From positions 682,001 to 746,000 of the forward strand of contig NZ_CP149514.1 of NCBI RefSeq assembly GCF_045291545.1: 64,000 nt of DNA. The letters are read 5' to 3'. The position numbers were made by a program, and so were the translations under genes. This stretch comes from Gallaecimonas sp045291545 (GTDB taxonomy: Bacteria; Pseudomonadota; Gammaproteobacteria; Enterobacterales; Gallaecimonadaceae). The notes under the pieces were generated by a model. That model did no database searches. It was not told where the DNA came from and saw nothing but the letters and a program-made list of their open reading frames with translations. Below, one piece after another: positions 15,708 through 24,299 of the stretch; within the stretch, counting starts at the first letter, position 1, and every line of letters begins with the position of its first letter.

Positions 15708-16043
15708 ATGTCTTCACAGCAGCAACGGGTATTGGACTTACTGGCGGTCATTGAAATGGAAATGCGGCTGCATGGTCTCTGGTCGGCGCAGCACCCTGGT
15801 GACGAAGCGCTGGCCAGTACGCAGCCATTTGCCGTTGATACTTTGGATTTTGAACAGTGGGTGCAGTTTATTTATCTGCCCCGGTTAAAGGTCATGGCTA
15901 ACGTCGGGCAGTTACCTGACAACGTCTGTGTCTGCCCCATGGCAGAAGAATCCTGGCGCCCCCATGGCGACAAATTGCAGGTGCTGATTGAGCGGATTGC
16001 CGATCTGGATGAGGCGCTCTCTGGTAAGCGGGTCCGTGAATGA
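15708..16043 (+). CDS. yqcC: YqcC family protein
   Basis: A 111-residue protein like E. coli YqcC, whose gene also precedes truC and the flavodoxin yqcA. It is small, acidic and helical, with the conserved FEQWVQFIYLPRL stretch and a WRPHG segment. The ATG at 15708 follows a GGAGG site; the frame is open slightly further upstream but lacks a better start. It overlaps truC by 4 bases, so the three genes form an operon. The role is unknown; co-conservation with TruC suggests a link to tRNA modification. Confidence 0.85.
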   Translation: MSSQQQRVLDLLAVIEMEMRLHGLWSAQHPGDEALASTQPFAVDTLDFEQWVQFIYLPRLKVMANVGQLPDNVCVCPMAEESWRPHGDKLQVLIERIADLDEALSGKRVRE

Positions 16044-16804
16044 ACCTGCCGGTTCTCTATCAGGATCAACATCTGGTCATCATTGATAAGCCTGCGGGCA
16101 TGCTGGTTCATCGCTCGAAGATAGCAGCTGGTGAGAGGGTGTTCGCCATGCAGACACTGCGTGACCAACTGGGCCAGCATGTTTTTCCTGTGCATCGTTT
16201 GGATCGGCCTACTTCCGGGTTGTTGCTGTTTGCACTGAGCGCGGAAGTGGCCCGGGCGTTAACCACCCAATTTACCAGCCGGCAGGTGCAAAAAAGCTAT
16301 CTGACCCTGGTACGAGGCTGGGTGCGCGAAGCGGCAACCCTGGATTACCCTTTGCAAGAAGAGCATGACCCTATTTTGGGTAAAGCGACTGCCGACAAAG
16401 CCGCGCAAACAGCGGTTACCGCTTATGCGCCGTTGGCGCAGGTGGAGCTGCCACTGCCGGTGGGCCGTTATCCAACGGCGCGCTATTCGCTGCTGGCGTG
16501 CGCTCCGCATACAGGCCGACGCCATCAGCTGCGGCGGCACTTTCATCATCTCAGCCACCCCATAATTGGTGACACTACCCATGGCGATGGCCGCCATAAC
16601 CGGCTGTTTCGTCACCAGTTAGGATTTGACGACTTGGCGCTGCGGGCCTGGCGCCTGTGCTTTCACCACCCCGTTAGTGGCCAGATACTGGACATTGAGG
16701 CGCCGTTACCGGCAAGCTGGGAAGCCTTGTTTGTACGCTTTGGCTGGCAGTCCCAGCAACTGCTGGCCGAGGCTGAGAAATGGCATCACCAGGAGCATGC
16801 ATGA
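16040..16804 (+). CDS. truC: tRNA pseudouridine(65) synthase TruC
   Basis: The 254-residue enzyme is an RluA-family pseudouridine synthase. The catalytic aspartate is in HRLDRPTSGLLLFAL, and the LVRGW and PHTGRRHQLRRH motifs follow in the usual order. In E. coli TruC modifies U65 in tRNA-Ile and tRNA-Asp. It overlaps yqcC upstream and the flavodoxin downstream by 4 bases each, the E. coli gene order. Confidence 0.92.
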   Translation: MNLPVLYQDQHLVIIDKPAGMLVHRSKIAAGERVFAMQTLRDQLGQHVFPVHRLDRPTSGLLLFALSAEVARALTTQFTSRQVQKSYLTLVRGWVREAATLDYPLQEEHDPILGKATADKAAQTAVTAYAPLAQVELPLPVGRYPTARYSLLACAPHTGRRHQLRRHFHHLSHPIIGDTTHGDGRHNRLFRHQLGFDDLALRAWRLCFHHPVSGQILDIEAPLPASWEALFVRFGWQSQQLLAEAEKWHHQEHA

Positions 16805-17256
16805 AGAAGATTAACGTGGTGGTTGGTTCAGTTTATGGCGCGGCAGAGCAACTGGCCGAAGAACTTGCCAGCCGTATCAAGCAACGAGGTCTGGAAGCCC
16901 GGCAGATTGTACCGGCCAATCTGGACGAAGCCTTGGCTGTGCGCCCTGAGGCATTGCTGGTCATTACCTCAACAACCGGTCAGGGAGATATTCCGGACAA
17001 TCTTCTGCCCTTTTTTCAGGAACTCAAGGAACGTTTTCCGTTACTGGAAGGGTTGCCGGTGGGCATCATTTGTTTGGGTGACAGCAGCTATGGTGACACC
17101 TACTGTGGTGCTGGCCGCCAGTTTGAAACGATGTTTGAAGAGCTGGGAGCCAGTTTTAATGAACCGATGCTGCGCATCGATGCCTGTGAAACGTTTGAGC
17201 CGCTGGATGAGGCAGTGCCATGGCTGGAGCGCTGGCTGACGGCCATTGGTGCCTAA
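16801..17256 (+). CDS. yqcA: flavodoxin-like protein YqcA
   Basis: A 151-residue short-chain flavodoxin of the MioC/YqcA type: VVGSVYGAAEQLAEE forms the phosphate-binding loop for FMN at the N-terminus, with STTGQGDIPDN and LGDSSYGDTYCGAGRQFE as the flavin-ring loops. It should be a one-electron carrier; the partner is unknown. The start at the ATG overlapping the truC stop (ATGA) matches family length. It is the last gene of yqcC-truC-yqcA and ends at a strong terminator. Confidence 0.88.
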   Translation: MKKINVVVGSVYGAAEQLAEELASRIKQRGLEARQIVPANLDEALAVRPEALLVITSTTGQGDIPDNLLPFFQELKERFPLLEGLPVGIICLGDSSYGDTYCGAGRQFETMFEELGASFNEPMLRIDACETFEPLDEAVPWLERWLTAIGA

Positions 17257-17258
17257 AT

Positions 17259-17286
17259 AACAAAGGGGCCAGCTGGCCCCTTTGTT
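17259..17286. terminator. bidirectional terminator, yqcA/dapD
   Basis: A perfect inverted repeat, 14 bases per arm with no separate spacer, is centred at 17272/17273. The outer parts supply short A and T runs on both sides, so it can stop both convergent transcripts. Confidence 0.85.
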
Positions 17287-18109
17287 AATCGACGGCGCGC
17301 AGCAGGGCATTTATACCCACTTTAGCGCGGGTCTGTGCATCCACTTTCTTAACGATGATGGCTGCGTAGAGGCTATGGGAGCCGTCCTTGGCAGGCAAGG
17401 TGCCAGCCACCACCACAGAACCGGCCGGTACCCGGCCATAATGGATCTCACCGGTTTCACGGTCATAAATGCGGGTGCTCTGACCGATATAAACCCCCAT
17501 GGAAATCACGGAACCTTCCTCGACGATCACTCCTTCAACAATCTCCGAGCGAGCACCGATAAAACAGTGGTCTTCAATGATGGTGGGGTTGGCCTGCAAG
17601 GGTTCCAGTACACCGCCGATACCAACGCCACCAGACAGGTGAACATGCTTGCCGATCTGTGCGCAGCTGCCGACCGTGGCCCAGGTATCAACCATTGTAC
17701 CTTCATCAACATAAGCGCCGAGGTTGACATAAGAGGGCATCAGCACGGTGTTTTTACCTACAAAACTACCCTTGCGTACAGTTGCCGGTGGTACCACCCG
17801 GACACCATCGCGGCGAAAATCCGCATCGCTGTAGTCAGCATACTTCAGCGGTACTTTGTCGAAGTAACGGGTACTGGACTCGTGCATGACTTCATTATCG
17901 TGAATACGAAAATACAGCAGCACGGCTTTTTTCACCCATTGATGTACCACCCACTCGCCGGCCTGCTTTTCCGCTACCCGCAGGTGGCCGTTATCCAGCT
18001 CAGCAATGACGGTTTCAATGGCTGCTTTGACGTCAGCACTGACGGTGCTGGGGCTGATGTTGTCGCGGTTATCAAAGGCCGCTTCGATGGTGTGTTGCAA
18101 TGTGCTCAT
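17285..18109 (-). CDS. dapD: tetrahydrodipicolinate N-succinyltransferase
   Basis: This 274-residue enzyme (the E. coli length) transfers succinyl from succinyl-CoA to tetrahydrodipicolinate in the lysine/diaminopimelate pathway. It has the helical N-terminal domain followed by left-handed beta-helix hexapeptide repeats (GVRVVPPATVRKGSFVGKN, NLGAYVDEGTMVDTWATVGSCAQIG, GVGIGGVLEP) typical of the trimeric enzyme. It lies 3 bases after glnD, as in the E. coli map-glnD-dapD group. Confidence 0.96.
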   Translation of the reverse strand: MSTLQHTIEAAFDNRDNISPSTVSADVKAAIETVIAELDNGHLRVAEKQAGEWVVHQWVKKAVLLYFRIHDNEVMHESSTRYFDKVPLKYADYSDADFRRDGVRVVPPATVRKGSFVGKNTVLMPSYVNLGAYVDEGTMVDTWATVGSCAQIGKHVHLSGGVGIGGVLEPLQANPTIIEDHCFIGARSEIVEGVIVEEGSVISMGVYIGQSTRIYDRETGEIHYGRVPAGSVVVAGTLPAKDGSHSLYAAIIVKKVDAQTRAKVGINALLRAVD

Positions 18110-18112
18110 CTG

Positions 18113-20713
18113 TTACTCCGTAGCAGCGGGGGAGGGGCGATTATGGCCGCTGCGATCCAGTGCGTCTACCAGCGCCTGACGCAGCTGTTGTTGCTGGTCA
18201 TCACTGAGGGCGTGGCCATCGTTGGCGGTCAGAATGAAAAAGTCTTCTGCCCGCTCGCCAATGGTGGTGATCTTGGCGGCTTTTAACGATATCGCCAGTT
18301 CGGCGAAAACCTGCCCCACCTGCGCCAATAACCCGGGCTGATCCAGGGCCACAAACTCGGCCAGGGTCCATTGCCGGCTCGAGGGTAAAAAGGTGACTTC
18401 GGTTGGCACCTTAAAAGGCTTTAGCTGGCGCGGCAGCGGCCGCTGTACCGGTTTGGGATATTTTCCGTAAGCCAGCGCTTTTTCCAGCGCCCGGCGAATG
18501 CTCTGTACCCGTGACGGACTGACGACCGGGCCGCCGTCACGCTCAACAACCACCAGTGAATCCAAGGCCCAGCCGTCTTTGCTGGTCATCACTTGGGCAT
18601 CGTGAATGGACAGGTTCTTGGCATCGAGAATACTGGCAATACAGGCAAATACCTGGGCCCGGTCACGGGTGTAAATAAACAGCTCAGTGCCGCCCCGGGT
18701 GGTGTATTTGGACAGCTTTACCAGTGGTGTTTGCTTGTTTTGATGCTTAATGATGGCTTCAGCATGCCAGGCGATTTGTTCCGGGCTGTGACGCAGAAAA
18801 TAATCCACCCGAAAACGCCGCCACAAGGTGCGGATAGCACTGTGGCTGATAGCACGGCGGGCCAGTAGTTTGCTGGCCGCCGTTTTGGCGTTGCGAATGG
18901 CTGGGCGAATATCCACCGGCTTTTCCAGCCCTCGGCGCAGGGCTTTTTGCGCGGCGTAATAAAGCTCGCGCAGCAAGGTGCCTTTCCAGTCGTTCCAGAG
19001 CTTGTCGTTGGTGGCGCGAATATCGGCGACGGTCAGGCAGTAAAGATAATCCAGGTGAGTTTCGTCGCGGACCAGGGTGGCAAAGTGACGGATCACCTCC
19101 GGATCGGAAATATCCCGGCGCTGGGCGGTCACGGACATCACCAGATGGTGCTCTACCAGCCAGGCCACCAATCGGGTTTCCGGATCATCCAGGCCATGGA
19201 GCTTGCCAAACGCCATGGCTTCGGCTGCGCCCAGCTCGGAGTGGTCACCACCACGGCCTTTGGCGATATCGTGAAACAGGGCCGCCAAGTATAGCAATTC
19301 CGGCTTACGCATTTTACGCACCAGCGTACTGGCCAGCGGAAATTCTTCGGCCCGGCGCGTTTGTGAGAAACGATAGGCGTTACGCACTACCCGGTAGGTG
19401 TGTTCATCAACGGTGTAGGCATGGAACAGATCAAACTGCATTTGCCCGACGATGTGCTGCCAGGCGGGCAGGTAGGCGGCCATGATGCCGTGCTGGTGCA
19501 TCAGCTGAAAAGGCCGGCCCATGCCGCGCTTATGGCGGATCAGGGTTACAAAGTGCTGGCGGCACAGCGGATCCTGGCATAAGGGTTCGGTCAGGGTGCG
19601 TCGTGCTGCCCGCAAGGCCCGCAAGGTACTGGCGCCGATACCGGTCAGGTTGGAGTCCCGGGCCATGTGTAAAAACAGCACCAGCAATAACGGTTTCTGG
19701 GTTTTCAGCTGCTCCGAGTGGGTGCAAAACAGTAGATTGCCACGCGACTCAAAATACGGATCTAGGCGGCGGCTCGGTGGCTGTACGACGGGGCTGATCT
19801 CCTCGGCCAGCACCTGCAACAAGATGGAGTTGAGTTCAATAACCCGGCGCAGGGTTTGATACAGCTGCTGCATCATGGTCTCAACGCCCTGGCGCCCTTC
19901 ACCAAAGCCCAGTTGCCGGGCGACTTCCGGTTGGAGGTCAAATAACAAGCGTTCTTCACTGCGCCCGGCAGCCAGGTGCAGGGCAAAGCGCAATCGCCAG
20001 AGAAAATCGCGGCACAGGATCAGTTCATCCAGTTCATCCTGCTCCAACCAGCCTTGCTCGGCCAGTGCCGGTAAATCCTGCCGGTTGAGGTGGCGCAGCA
20101 GCACCCAGACGACCGTTTGAATATCACGCAAACCACCGGGGTTACTCTTGAGATTGGGCTCCAGGTTGTAAGAGGTTGAATCAAAGCGGCGGTGGCGCTG
20201 GTGCTGCTCCTCAACCTTGGCTTCAAAAAAGGCGGCAGTAGGCCAGCAGTGAGCGGGGGACAAGCCGCGCTTTAGCGCTGCAAAGAGCGTTTTGGGGCCA
20301 CTGAGCAGACGCGCTTCGAGCAGGTTGGTGGCTATGGTGATGTCGTCTTCGGCGCGTTGTAGGCAATCATCCAGTGTGCGGGTGGCATGGCCGACATCAA
20401 GGCGGGCGTCCCATAAGTCGGTAATAAACTGACTGACACTGTCCTGTTGGGCCGGCGTCAGCTCGTGGTCGGCCAAAATCAGCAAGTCGATATCGGAATA
20501 GGGGTGCAGTTCACCGCGGCCATAGCCTCCCACGGCAATTAATGCCAGCTGGTCGGCCAGCCCCAGTTGTTGCCAGCGGGCAACCAGCAGGCGATCCAAG
20601 ACCGCCGCGCGTTCGTGGATCAGGGCAATAACATCCGCTTGCGGGCTGAGCCGGGCCTTGAGACTGTCGGTATGGGCGGTTAGTTGCTGGCGTAGGCTTT
20701 GCGCCGCGTTCAT
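18113..20713 (-). CDS. glnD: bifunctional uridylyltransferase/uridylyl-removing enzyme GlnD
   Basis: An 866-residue nitrogen sensor that uridylylates PII proteins when glutamine is low and removes UMP when it is high. In order: a nucleotidyltransferase domain (GGYGRGELHPYSDIDLLIL, about residues 75-95), the helical PII-uridylyltransferase linker, an HD hydrolase domain (LAALFHDIAKGRGGDHSE) and two C-terminal ACT domains that sense glutamine. The ATG at 20711-20713 gives MNAAQSLRQQL and excludes 13 upstream codons that lie in the map terminator. Confidence 0.95.
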   Translation of the reverse strand: MNAAQSLRQQLTAHTDSLKARLSPQADVIALIHERAAVLDRLLVARWQQLGLADQLALIAVGGYGRGELHPYSDIDLLILADHELTPAQQDSVSQFITDLWDARLDVGHATRTLDDCLQRAEDDITIATNLLEARLLSGPKTLFAALKRGLSPAHCWPTAAFFEAKVEEQHQRHRRFDSTSYNLEPNLKSNPGGLRDIQTVVWVLLRHLNRQDLPALAEQGWLEQDELDELILCRDFLWRLRFALHLAAGRSEERLLFDLQPEVARQLGFGEGRQGVETMMQQLYQTLRRVIELNSILLQVLAEEISPVVQPPSRRLDPYFESRGNLLFCTHSEQLKTQKPLLLVLFLHMARDSNLTGIGASTLRALRAARRTLTEPLCQDPLCRQHFVTLIRHKRGMGRPFQLMHQHGIMAAYLPAWQHIVGQMQFDLFHAYTVDEHTYRVVRNAYRFSQTRRAEEFPLASTLVRKMRKPELLYLAALFHDIAKGRGGDHSELGAAEAMAFGKLHGLDDPETRLVAWLVEHHLVMSVTAQRRDISDPEVIRHFATLVRDETHLDYLYCLTVADIRATNDKLWNDWKGTLLRELYYAAQKALRRGLEKPVDIRPAIRNAKTAASKLLARRAISHSAIRTLWRRFRVDYFLRHSPEQIAWHAEAIIKHQNKQTPLVKLSKYTTRGGTELFIYTRDRAQVFACIASILDAKNLSIHDAQVMTSKDGWALDSLVVVERDGGPVVSPSRVQSIRRALEKALAYGKYPKPVQRPLPRQLKPFKVPTEVTFLPSSRQWTLAEFVALDQPGLLAQVGQVFAELAISLKAAKITTIGERAEDFFILTANDGHALSDDQQQQLRQALVDALDRSGHNRPSPAATE

Positions 20714-20725
20714 GCTGACTCCATT

Positions 20726-20749
20726 AAAAAAGCCCCTCATCGAGGGGCT
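20726..20749 (-). terminator. terminator between map and glnD
   Basis: An 8-bp stem (20731-20738 with 20742-20749) with a 3-base loop is followed on the minus strand by a run of T (20726-20730). It sits 6 bases after the map stop and 13 bases before the glnD start, so glnD needs readthrough or its own promoter. Confidence 0.8.
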
Positions 20750-20755
20750 CATTAT

Positions 20756-21547
20756 TTAGTGGCTGATCACCCGGGGCAGGTCGCTTTCCTCCTGCCGCAG
20801 CGTCAGTACCTCAACGCCATCATCGGTAACCAGCAGCGTATGCTCCCACTGTGCTGACAGGCTACGGTCCTTGGTGACCACAGTCCAGTCATCTTTAAGC
20901 ACTTTACAATGATATTTACCCACATTCACCATGGGTTCGATGGTCAGGCACATACCGGCTTCGAGCGCCATGCCGGTGCCTTTTTTGCCATAGTGCAGCA
21001 CCTGTGGTTCCTCATGAAACTCCGCGCCGATGCCGTGGCCGCAGTAATCGCGTACTACTGAATAGTTATGTGCCTCAACGTGCTGTTGGATGGCATGGCC
21101 GATATCACCCAGCTGGACACCGGGGCGCACCATTTTGATGCCGATATACAGGGCTTCTTGTGCTACCCGGCTAACCCGCTCCGCCTGAATGGACGGCTTA
21201 CCGATGAAAAACATCTTCGAAGTGTCGCCGTGGTAGCCGTCTTTGATGACGGTGATATCGATATTGATGATATCGCCGTCCTTGAGTGTTTTATCTTCAG
21301 ACGGAATACCGTGGCAGACCACGTGGTTGACTGATGTGCAGATAGACTTAGGGAAACCATGATAGTTCAGCGGTGCCGGCACAGCGCCTTGCTCATTGAC
21401 AATATAGTCATGCGCAATACGGTCCAGTTGCTCGGTAGTGACCCCCGCTTTGACGTGAGGTGTGAGCATCTCCAGTACGTCGGCGGCCAGCTTGCCGGCG
21501 ACGCGCATCTTTTCGATTTCTTCCGGGGTCTTTATTTTGGCATTCAT
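20756..21547 (-). CDS. map: type I methionine aminopeptidase
   Basis: The 263-residue enzyme removes the initiator methionine from nascent proteins. The five metal ligands are recognisable: DIINIDITVIKDGYHGDTSKM holds both aspartates, GHGIGAEFHEEPQVLHYG the histidine, and MCLTIEPMVN and WEHTLLV the glutamates. The gene is divergent from rpsB, as in E. coli, with about 200 bases of shared control region. Confidence 0.96.
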   Translation of the reverse strand: MNAKIKTPEEIEKMRVAGKLAADVLEMLTPHVKAGVTTEQLDRIAHDYIVNEQGAVPAPLNYHGFPKSICTSVNHVVCHGIPSEDKTLKDGDIINIDITVIKDGYHGDTSKMFFIGKPSIQAERVSRVAQEALYIGIKMVRPGVQLGDIGHAIQQHVEAHNYSVVRDYCGHGIGAEFHEEPQVLHYGKKGTGMALEAGMCLTIEPMVNVGKYHCKVLKDDWTVVTKDRSLSAQWEHTLLVTDDGVEVLTLRQEESDLPRVISH

Positions 21548-21585
21548 TAAAGGCTCTTTTTTGCACGTTAAAAAGCCGTGCGATC

Positions 21586-21615
21586 TTGGTTTCAGGCAGG
21601 GCTTTATGGTATAAA
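21586..21615 (+). promoter_or_regulatory. rpsB-tsf promoter
   Basis: A -35 TTGGTT (21586-21591) and a -10 TATAAA (21610-21615) lie 18 bases apart, followed by a GCGCGCC discriminator. A GC-rich discriminator is typical of stringently controlled ribosomal-protein promoters. Confidence 0.6.
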
Positions 21616-21621
21616 GCGCGC

Positions 21622-21750
21622 CGGCAATTTACAAACGGATTGCCGATTAACCTTAAACCCACACACGGGTCGACACATGCGCCGGGGTGCCCTCAAGGGT
21701 CGGATGCATGGGGCTCGTGGAGGCCTAACCCCATTATTGGAGACAAACTA
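21622..21750 (+). promoter_or_regulatory. rpsB leader, probable S2 autoregulatory element
   Basis: This untranslated leader of about 129 bases contains the segments CACACACGGGTCG, GGGGTGCCCTCAAGGGT and GGAGGCCTAACCCC. These resemble the conserved rpsB leader of gammaproteobacteria, to which ribosomal protein S2 binds to repress its own translation. The pairing of GGGGC near 21710 with GCCTAACCCC near 21725 would form the expected hairpin ahead of the GGAG ribosome-binding site at 21739. Confidence 0.55.
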
Positions 21751-22473
21751 ATGTCCAACGTTACCATGCGCGACATGCTGCAAGCCGGTGTTCACTTCGG
21801 TCACCAAACCCGTTTCTGGAACCCCAAGATGAAGCCTTTCGTCTTCGGTTCTCGTAACAAAGTGCACATTATCAACCTCGAAAAGACACTGCCGATGTTC
21901 AACGACGCGTTGAACTACCTGTCTTCCGTGGCGGGTAAAAAAGGCAAAATCCTGTTTGTAGGCACCAAGCGCGCTGCCGGCGAAGCGGTTAAAGAAGCAG
22001 CTCAAAGCTGCGGCCAGTTCTATGTTAACCATCGCTGGTTGGGTGGCATGCTGACTAACTGGAAAACCGTTCGTCAGTCCATCAAACGCCTGAAAGATCT
22101 GGAAGCCCAATCCCAGGACGGTACTTTCGACAAGCTGACCAAGAAAGAAGCGCTGGATTTGACCCGCGAAATGGAAAAGCTGGAGAAGTCCCTGGGCGGT
22201 ATCAAAGATATGGGCGGCCTGCCTGACGTACTGTTCGTTATCGACGCCGACCACGAGCACATCGCTATCAAGGAAGCCAACAACCTGGGTATCCCGGTTG
22301 TATCCATTGTTGATACCAACTCTAACCCGGATGGCGTTGATTACGTGATCCCGGGCAACGATGACGCTATCCGCGCAATCCAGCTGTACGTCACTGCGGT
22401 TGCTGCTGCCATCAACGACGCCAAAGGTGCCGCACCGGTAACCGAAGGCGAGTTCGTGGAAGCCGCCGAATAA
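21751..22473 (+). CDS. rpsB: 30S ribosomal protein S2
   Basis: This 240-residue ribosomal protein begins MSNVTMRDMLQAGVHFGHQTRFWNPKM, the conserved S2 N-terminus, and contains RWLGGMLTNWKT and the PDVLFVIDADHEHIAIKEAN region. It joins the small subunit late in assembly and is needed for S1 binding. The ATG at 21751 follows GGAGA; the open frame upstream is the leader. It leads the rpsB-tsf-pyrH-frr series. Confidence 0.98.
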   Translation: MSNVTMRDMLQAGVHFGHQTRFWNPKMKPFVFGSRNKVHIINLEKTLPMFNDALNYLSSVAGKKGKILFVGTKRAAGEAVKEAAQSCGQFYVNHRWLGGMLTNWKTVRQSIKRLKDLEAQSQDGTFDKLTKKEALDLTREMEKLEKSLGGIKDMGGLPDVLFVIDADHEHIAIKEANNLGIPVVSIVDTNSNPDGVDYVIPGNDDAIRAIQLYVTAVAAAINDAKGAAPVTEGEFVEAAE

Positions 22474-22517
22474 GGTTGCGCTATCGCCCTTGATTGACCA
22501 TCGAGGATGGATTGGTT

Positions 22518-22547
22518 AACAGGGGCCCCAACAGGCCCCTGTTTTTT
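22518..22547 (+). terminator. attenuator between rpsB and tsf
   Basis: A 10-bp stem (22518-22527 with 22534-22543) with a 6-base loop runs into six T. It lies 44 bases after rpsB and 25 before tsf. A partial terminator here would set the S2 to EF-Ts ratio, as in E. coli. Confidence 0.85.
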
Positions 22548-22572
22548 GGCAAGTAACACCGAGGAATTTCAC

Positions 22573-23451
22573 ATGGCAATTACTGCTGCCCTGGTAAAAG
22601 AACTGCGCGAGCGCACTGGCGCTGGCATGATGGATTGTAAAAAAGCACTGACCGAAGTGAACGGCGACATCGAAGCGGCTATCGAGCTGATGCGCAAAAA
22701 CGGTCAGGCGAAAGCGGCTAAGAAAGCTGGCCGTATCGCTGCTGATGGCACCATTGTTATCGCTACTAGCGGTAACAAAGCGGCCATTTTGGAAATGAAC
22801 TGCGAAACCGACTTTGTAGCCAAGGACGATTCCTTCCTGGCGCTGGCTAACGCTGCTGCTGAAGCTGCGCTGGCTAACAACATCAATGACATCGAAACAC
22901 TGGCTGCTACCGAAGTGAACGGTGAAACCCTGGATACTACCCGTGCCAACCTGATCGCCAAGATCGGTGAAAACATGACTTTCCGTCGTGTTACTGTGGT
23001 CGAAGGTGACAACCTGGGTGCCTACAAGCACGGCAGCCGTATCGGTGTGCTGGTCAACCTGGTTGGTGGCAATGATGAACTGGCGAAAGATGTTGCCATG
23101 CACGTTGCAGCTTCTAAGCCGGAGTTTGTTAAGCCGGAAGACGTATCTGCCGAAGTGGTAGAAAAAGAGCGTCAAATCCAGATCGACATCGCCATGCAAT
23201 CTGGCAAGCCGCAAGAAATTGCTGAGAAAATGGTTGAAGGTCGGATGAAGAAATTCACCGGCGAGATCTCCCTGACTGGCCAGCCTTTTGTTAAAGATCC
23301 TTCCCAGTCTGTAGGCGACCTGCTCAAAGCCGGTGGCGCTGACGTGACTGCATTTATCCGCTTTGAAGTGGGTGAAGGCATCGAGAAAGAAGAAGTCGAC
23401 TTCGCGACTGAGGTGGCTCAGCAAGCCGCCGCCGCTGCTGCCAAGCAGTAA
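22573..23451 (+). CDS. tsf: elongation factor Ts
   Basis: The 292-residue factor exchanges GDP for GTP on EF-Tu. The N-terminal UBA-like domain (ALVKELRERTGAGMMDCKKAL) and the core motif ILEMNCETDFVAKDDSF, which contacts EF-Tu, are intact, and the C-terminal module ends in an Ala-rich helix. The ATG at 22573 follows a GAGG site. A strong terminator lies 10 bases after the stop. Confidence 0.98.
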   Translation: MAITAALVKELRERTGAGMMDCKKALTEVNGDIEAAIELMRKNGQAKAAKKAGRIAADGTIVIATSGNKAAILEMNCETDFVAKDDSFLALANAAAEAALANNINDIETLAATEVNGETLDTTRANLIAKIGENMTFRRVTVVEGDNLGAYKHGSRIGVLVNLVGGNDELAKDVAMHVAASKPEFVKPEDVSAEVVEKERQIQIDIAMQSGKPQEIAEKMVEGRMKKFTGEISLTGQPFVKDPSQSVGDLLKAGGADVTAFIRFEVGEGIEKEEVDFATEVAQQAAAAAAKQ

Positions 23452-23461
23452 AATCGATGAC

Positions 23462-23487
23462 GAGGCCGGCTTGCCGGCCTCCTTTTT
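23462..23487 (+). terminator. terminator of rpsB-tsf
   Basis: A 9-bp GC stem (23462-23470 with 23473-23481, 2-base spacer) is followed by five T. Directly behind it a second long imperfect hairpin (23495-23519, CCGCAGC arms) lacks a clear T run and may shield the pyrH leader. Confidence 0.85.
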
Positions 23488-23550
23488 ATCTTGGCCGCAG
23501 CCGGCATGCCGGGCTGCGGTCTGTTTGTGTCTGCAAGGTGAGAATGGATC

Positions 23551-24279
23551 ATGAGCACCCCAAAACCCCAATATCGTCGTATTCTGCTCAAGCTCTCCGG
23601 TGAAGCCCTGATGGGTAATGAAGGTTTCGGTATCGACCCGAAAGTCCTCGACCGGATGGCCACCGAAATCAAGGAGCTCATTGAGATGGGCGTGCAGGTT
23701 GGCCTGGTGATCGGCGGTGGTAACCTGTTCCGGGGCGAAGGCCTGGCCAAAGCAGGCATGAACCGCGTGGTTGGTGATCATATGGGGATGCTGGCTACGG
23801 TGATGAACGGTCTGGCCATGCGCGACGCGCTGCACCGCGCCAATATCAACGCGCGGCTGATGTCGGCGATTGACTTGCAGGGTATCTGCGACAGCTATAA
23901 CTGGGCGGAAGCCATCAGCCTGCTGCGTGCCGGCAAAGTGGTGATTTTCTCTGCAGGTACCGGCAACCCGTTTTTCACTACCGATTCTGCAGCCTGTCTG
24001 CGGGGCATTGAAATCGAAGCAGACTGTGTGCTCAAAGCCACTAAAGTCGACGGCGTTTATTCTGCTGATCCGGTGAAACATCCGGACGCCGTGAAATATG
24101 ATAATCTCAGCTACGCCGATGTGCTGGAGCAGGAACTGAAGGTCATGGATCTGGCAGCCTTCACCCTGGCTCGCGATCACAGCATGCCCATCCGCGTATT
24201 CAATATGAACAAACCCGGCGCCTTGAAGGCGGTGGCTATGGGGGCCCCGGAAGGGACCCTGATCACTCATCAAGGCTGA
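23551..24279 (+). CDS. pyrH: UMP kinase
   Basis: A 242-residue hexameric UMP kinase of the amino-acid-kinase fold, phosphorylating UMP to UDP. Key segments are RILLKLSGEALMG (phosphate loop), VIGGGNLFRG, the GVYSADPVKHPDA uridylate-binding region, and IRVFNMNKPG near the end. The ATG follows the GAGAATGGATC leader. It is 20 bases before frr, the standard order. Confidence 0.97.
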   Translation: MSTPKPQYRRILLKLSGEALMGNEGFGIDPKVLDRMATEIKELIEMGVQVGLVIGGGNLFRGEGLAKAGMNRVVGDHMGMLATVMNGLAMRDALHRANINARLMSAIDLQGICDSYNWAEAISLLRAGKVVIFSAGTGNPFFTTDSAACLRGIEIEADCVLKATKVDGVYSADPVKHPDAVKYDNLSYADVLEQELKVMDLAAFTLARDHSMPIRVFNMNKPGALKAVAMGAPEGTLITHQG

Positions 24280-24299
24280 GTAAACGAGGACATCAATCC

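Noticed and set aside
17282..18286. 334-codon plus-strand frame across dapD and the glnD end
   Set aside because: Antisense to two certain genes and starting in the terminator hairpin; composition is not protein-like.
22516..24273. 585-codon minus-strand frame across tsf and pyrH
   Set aside because: It runs antisense through two certain genes, a terminator and an intergenic region. Long antisense frames are a by-product of the codon bias here.
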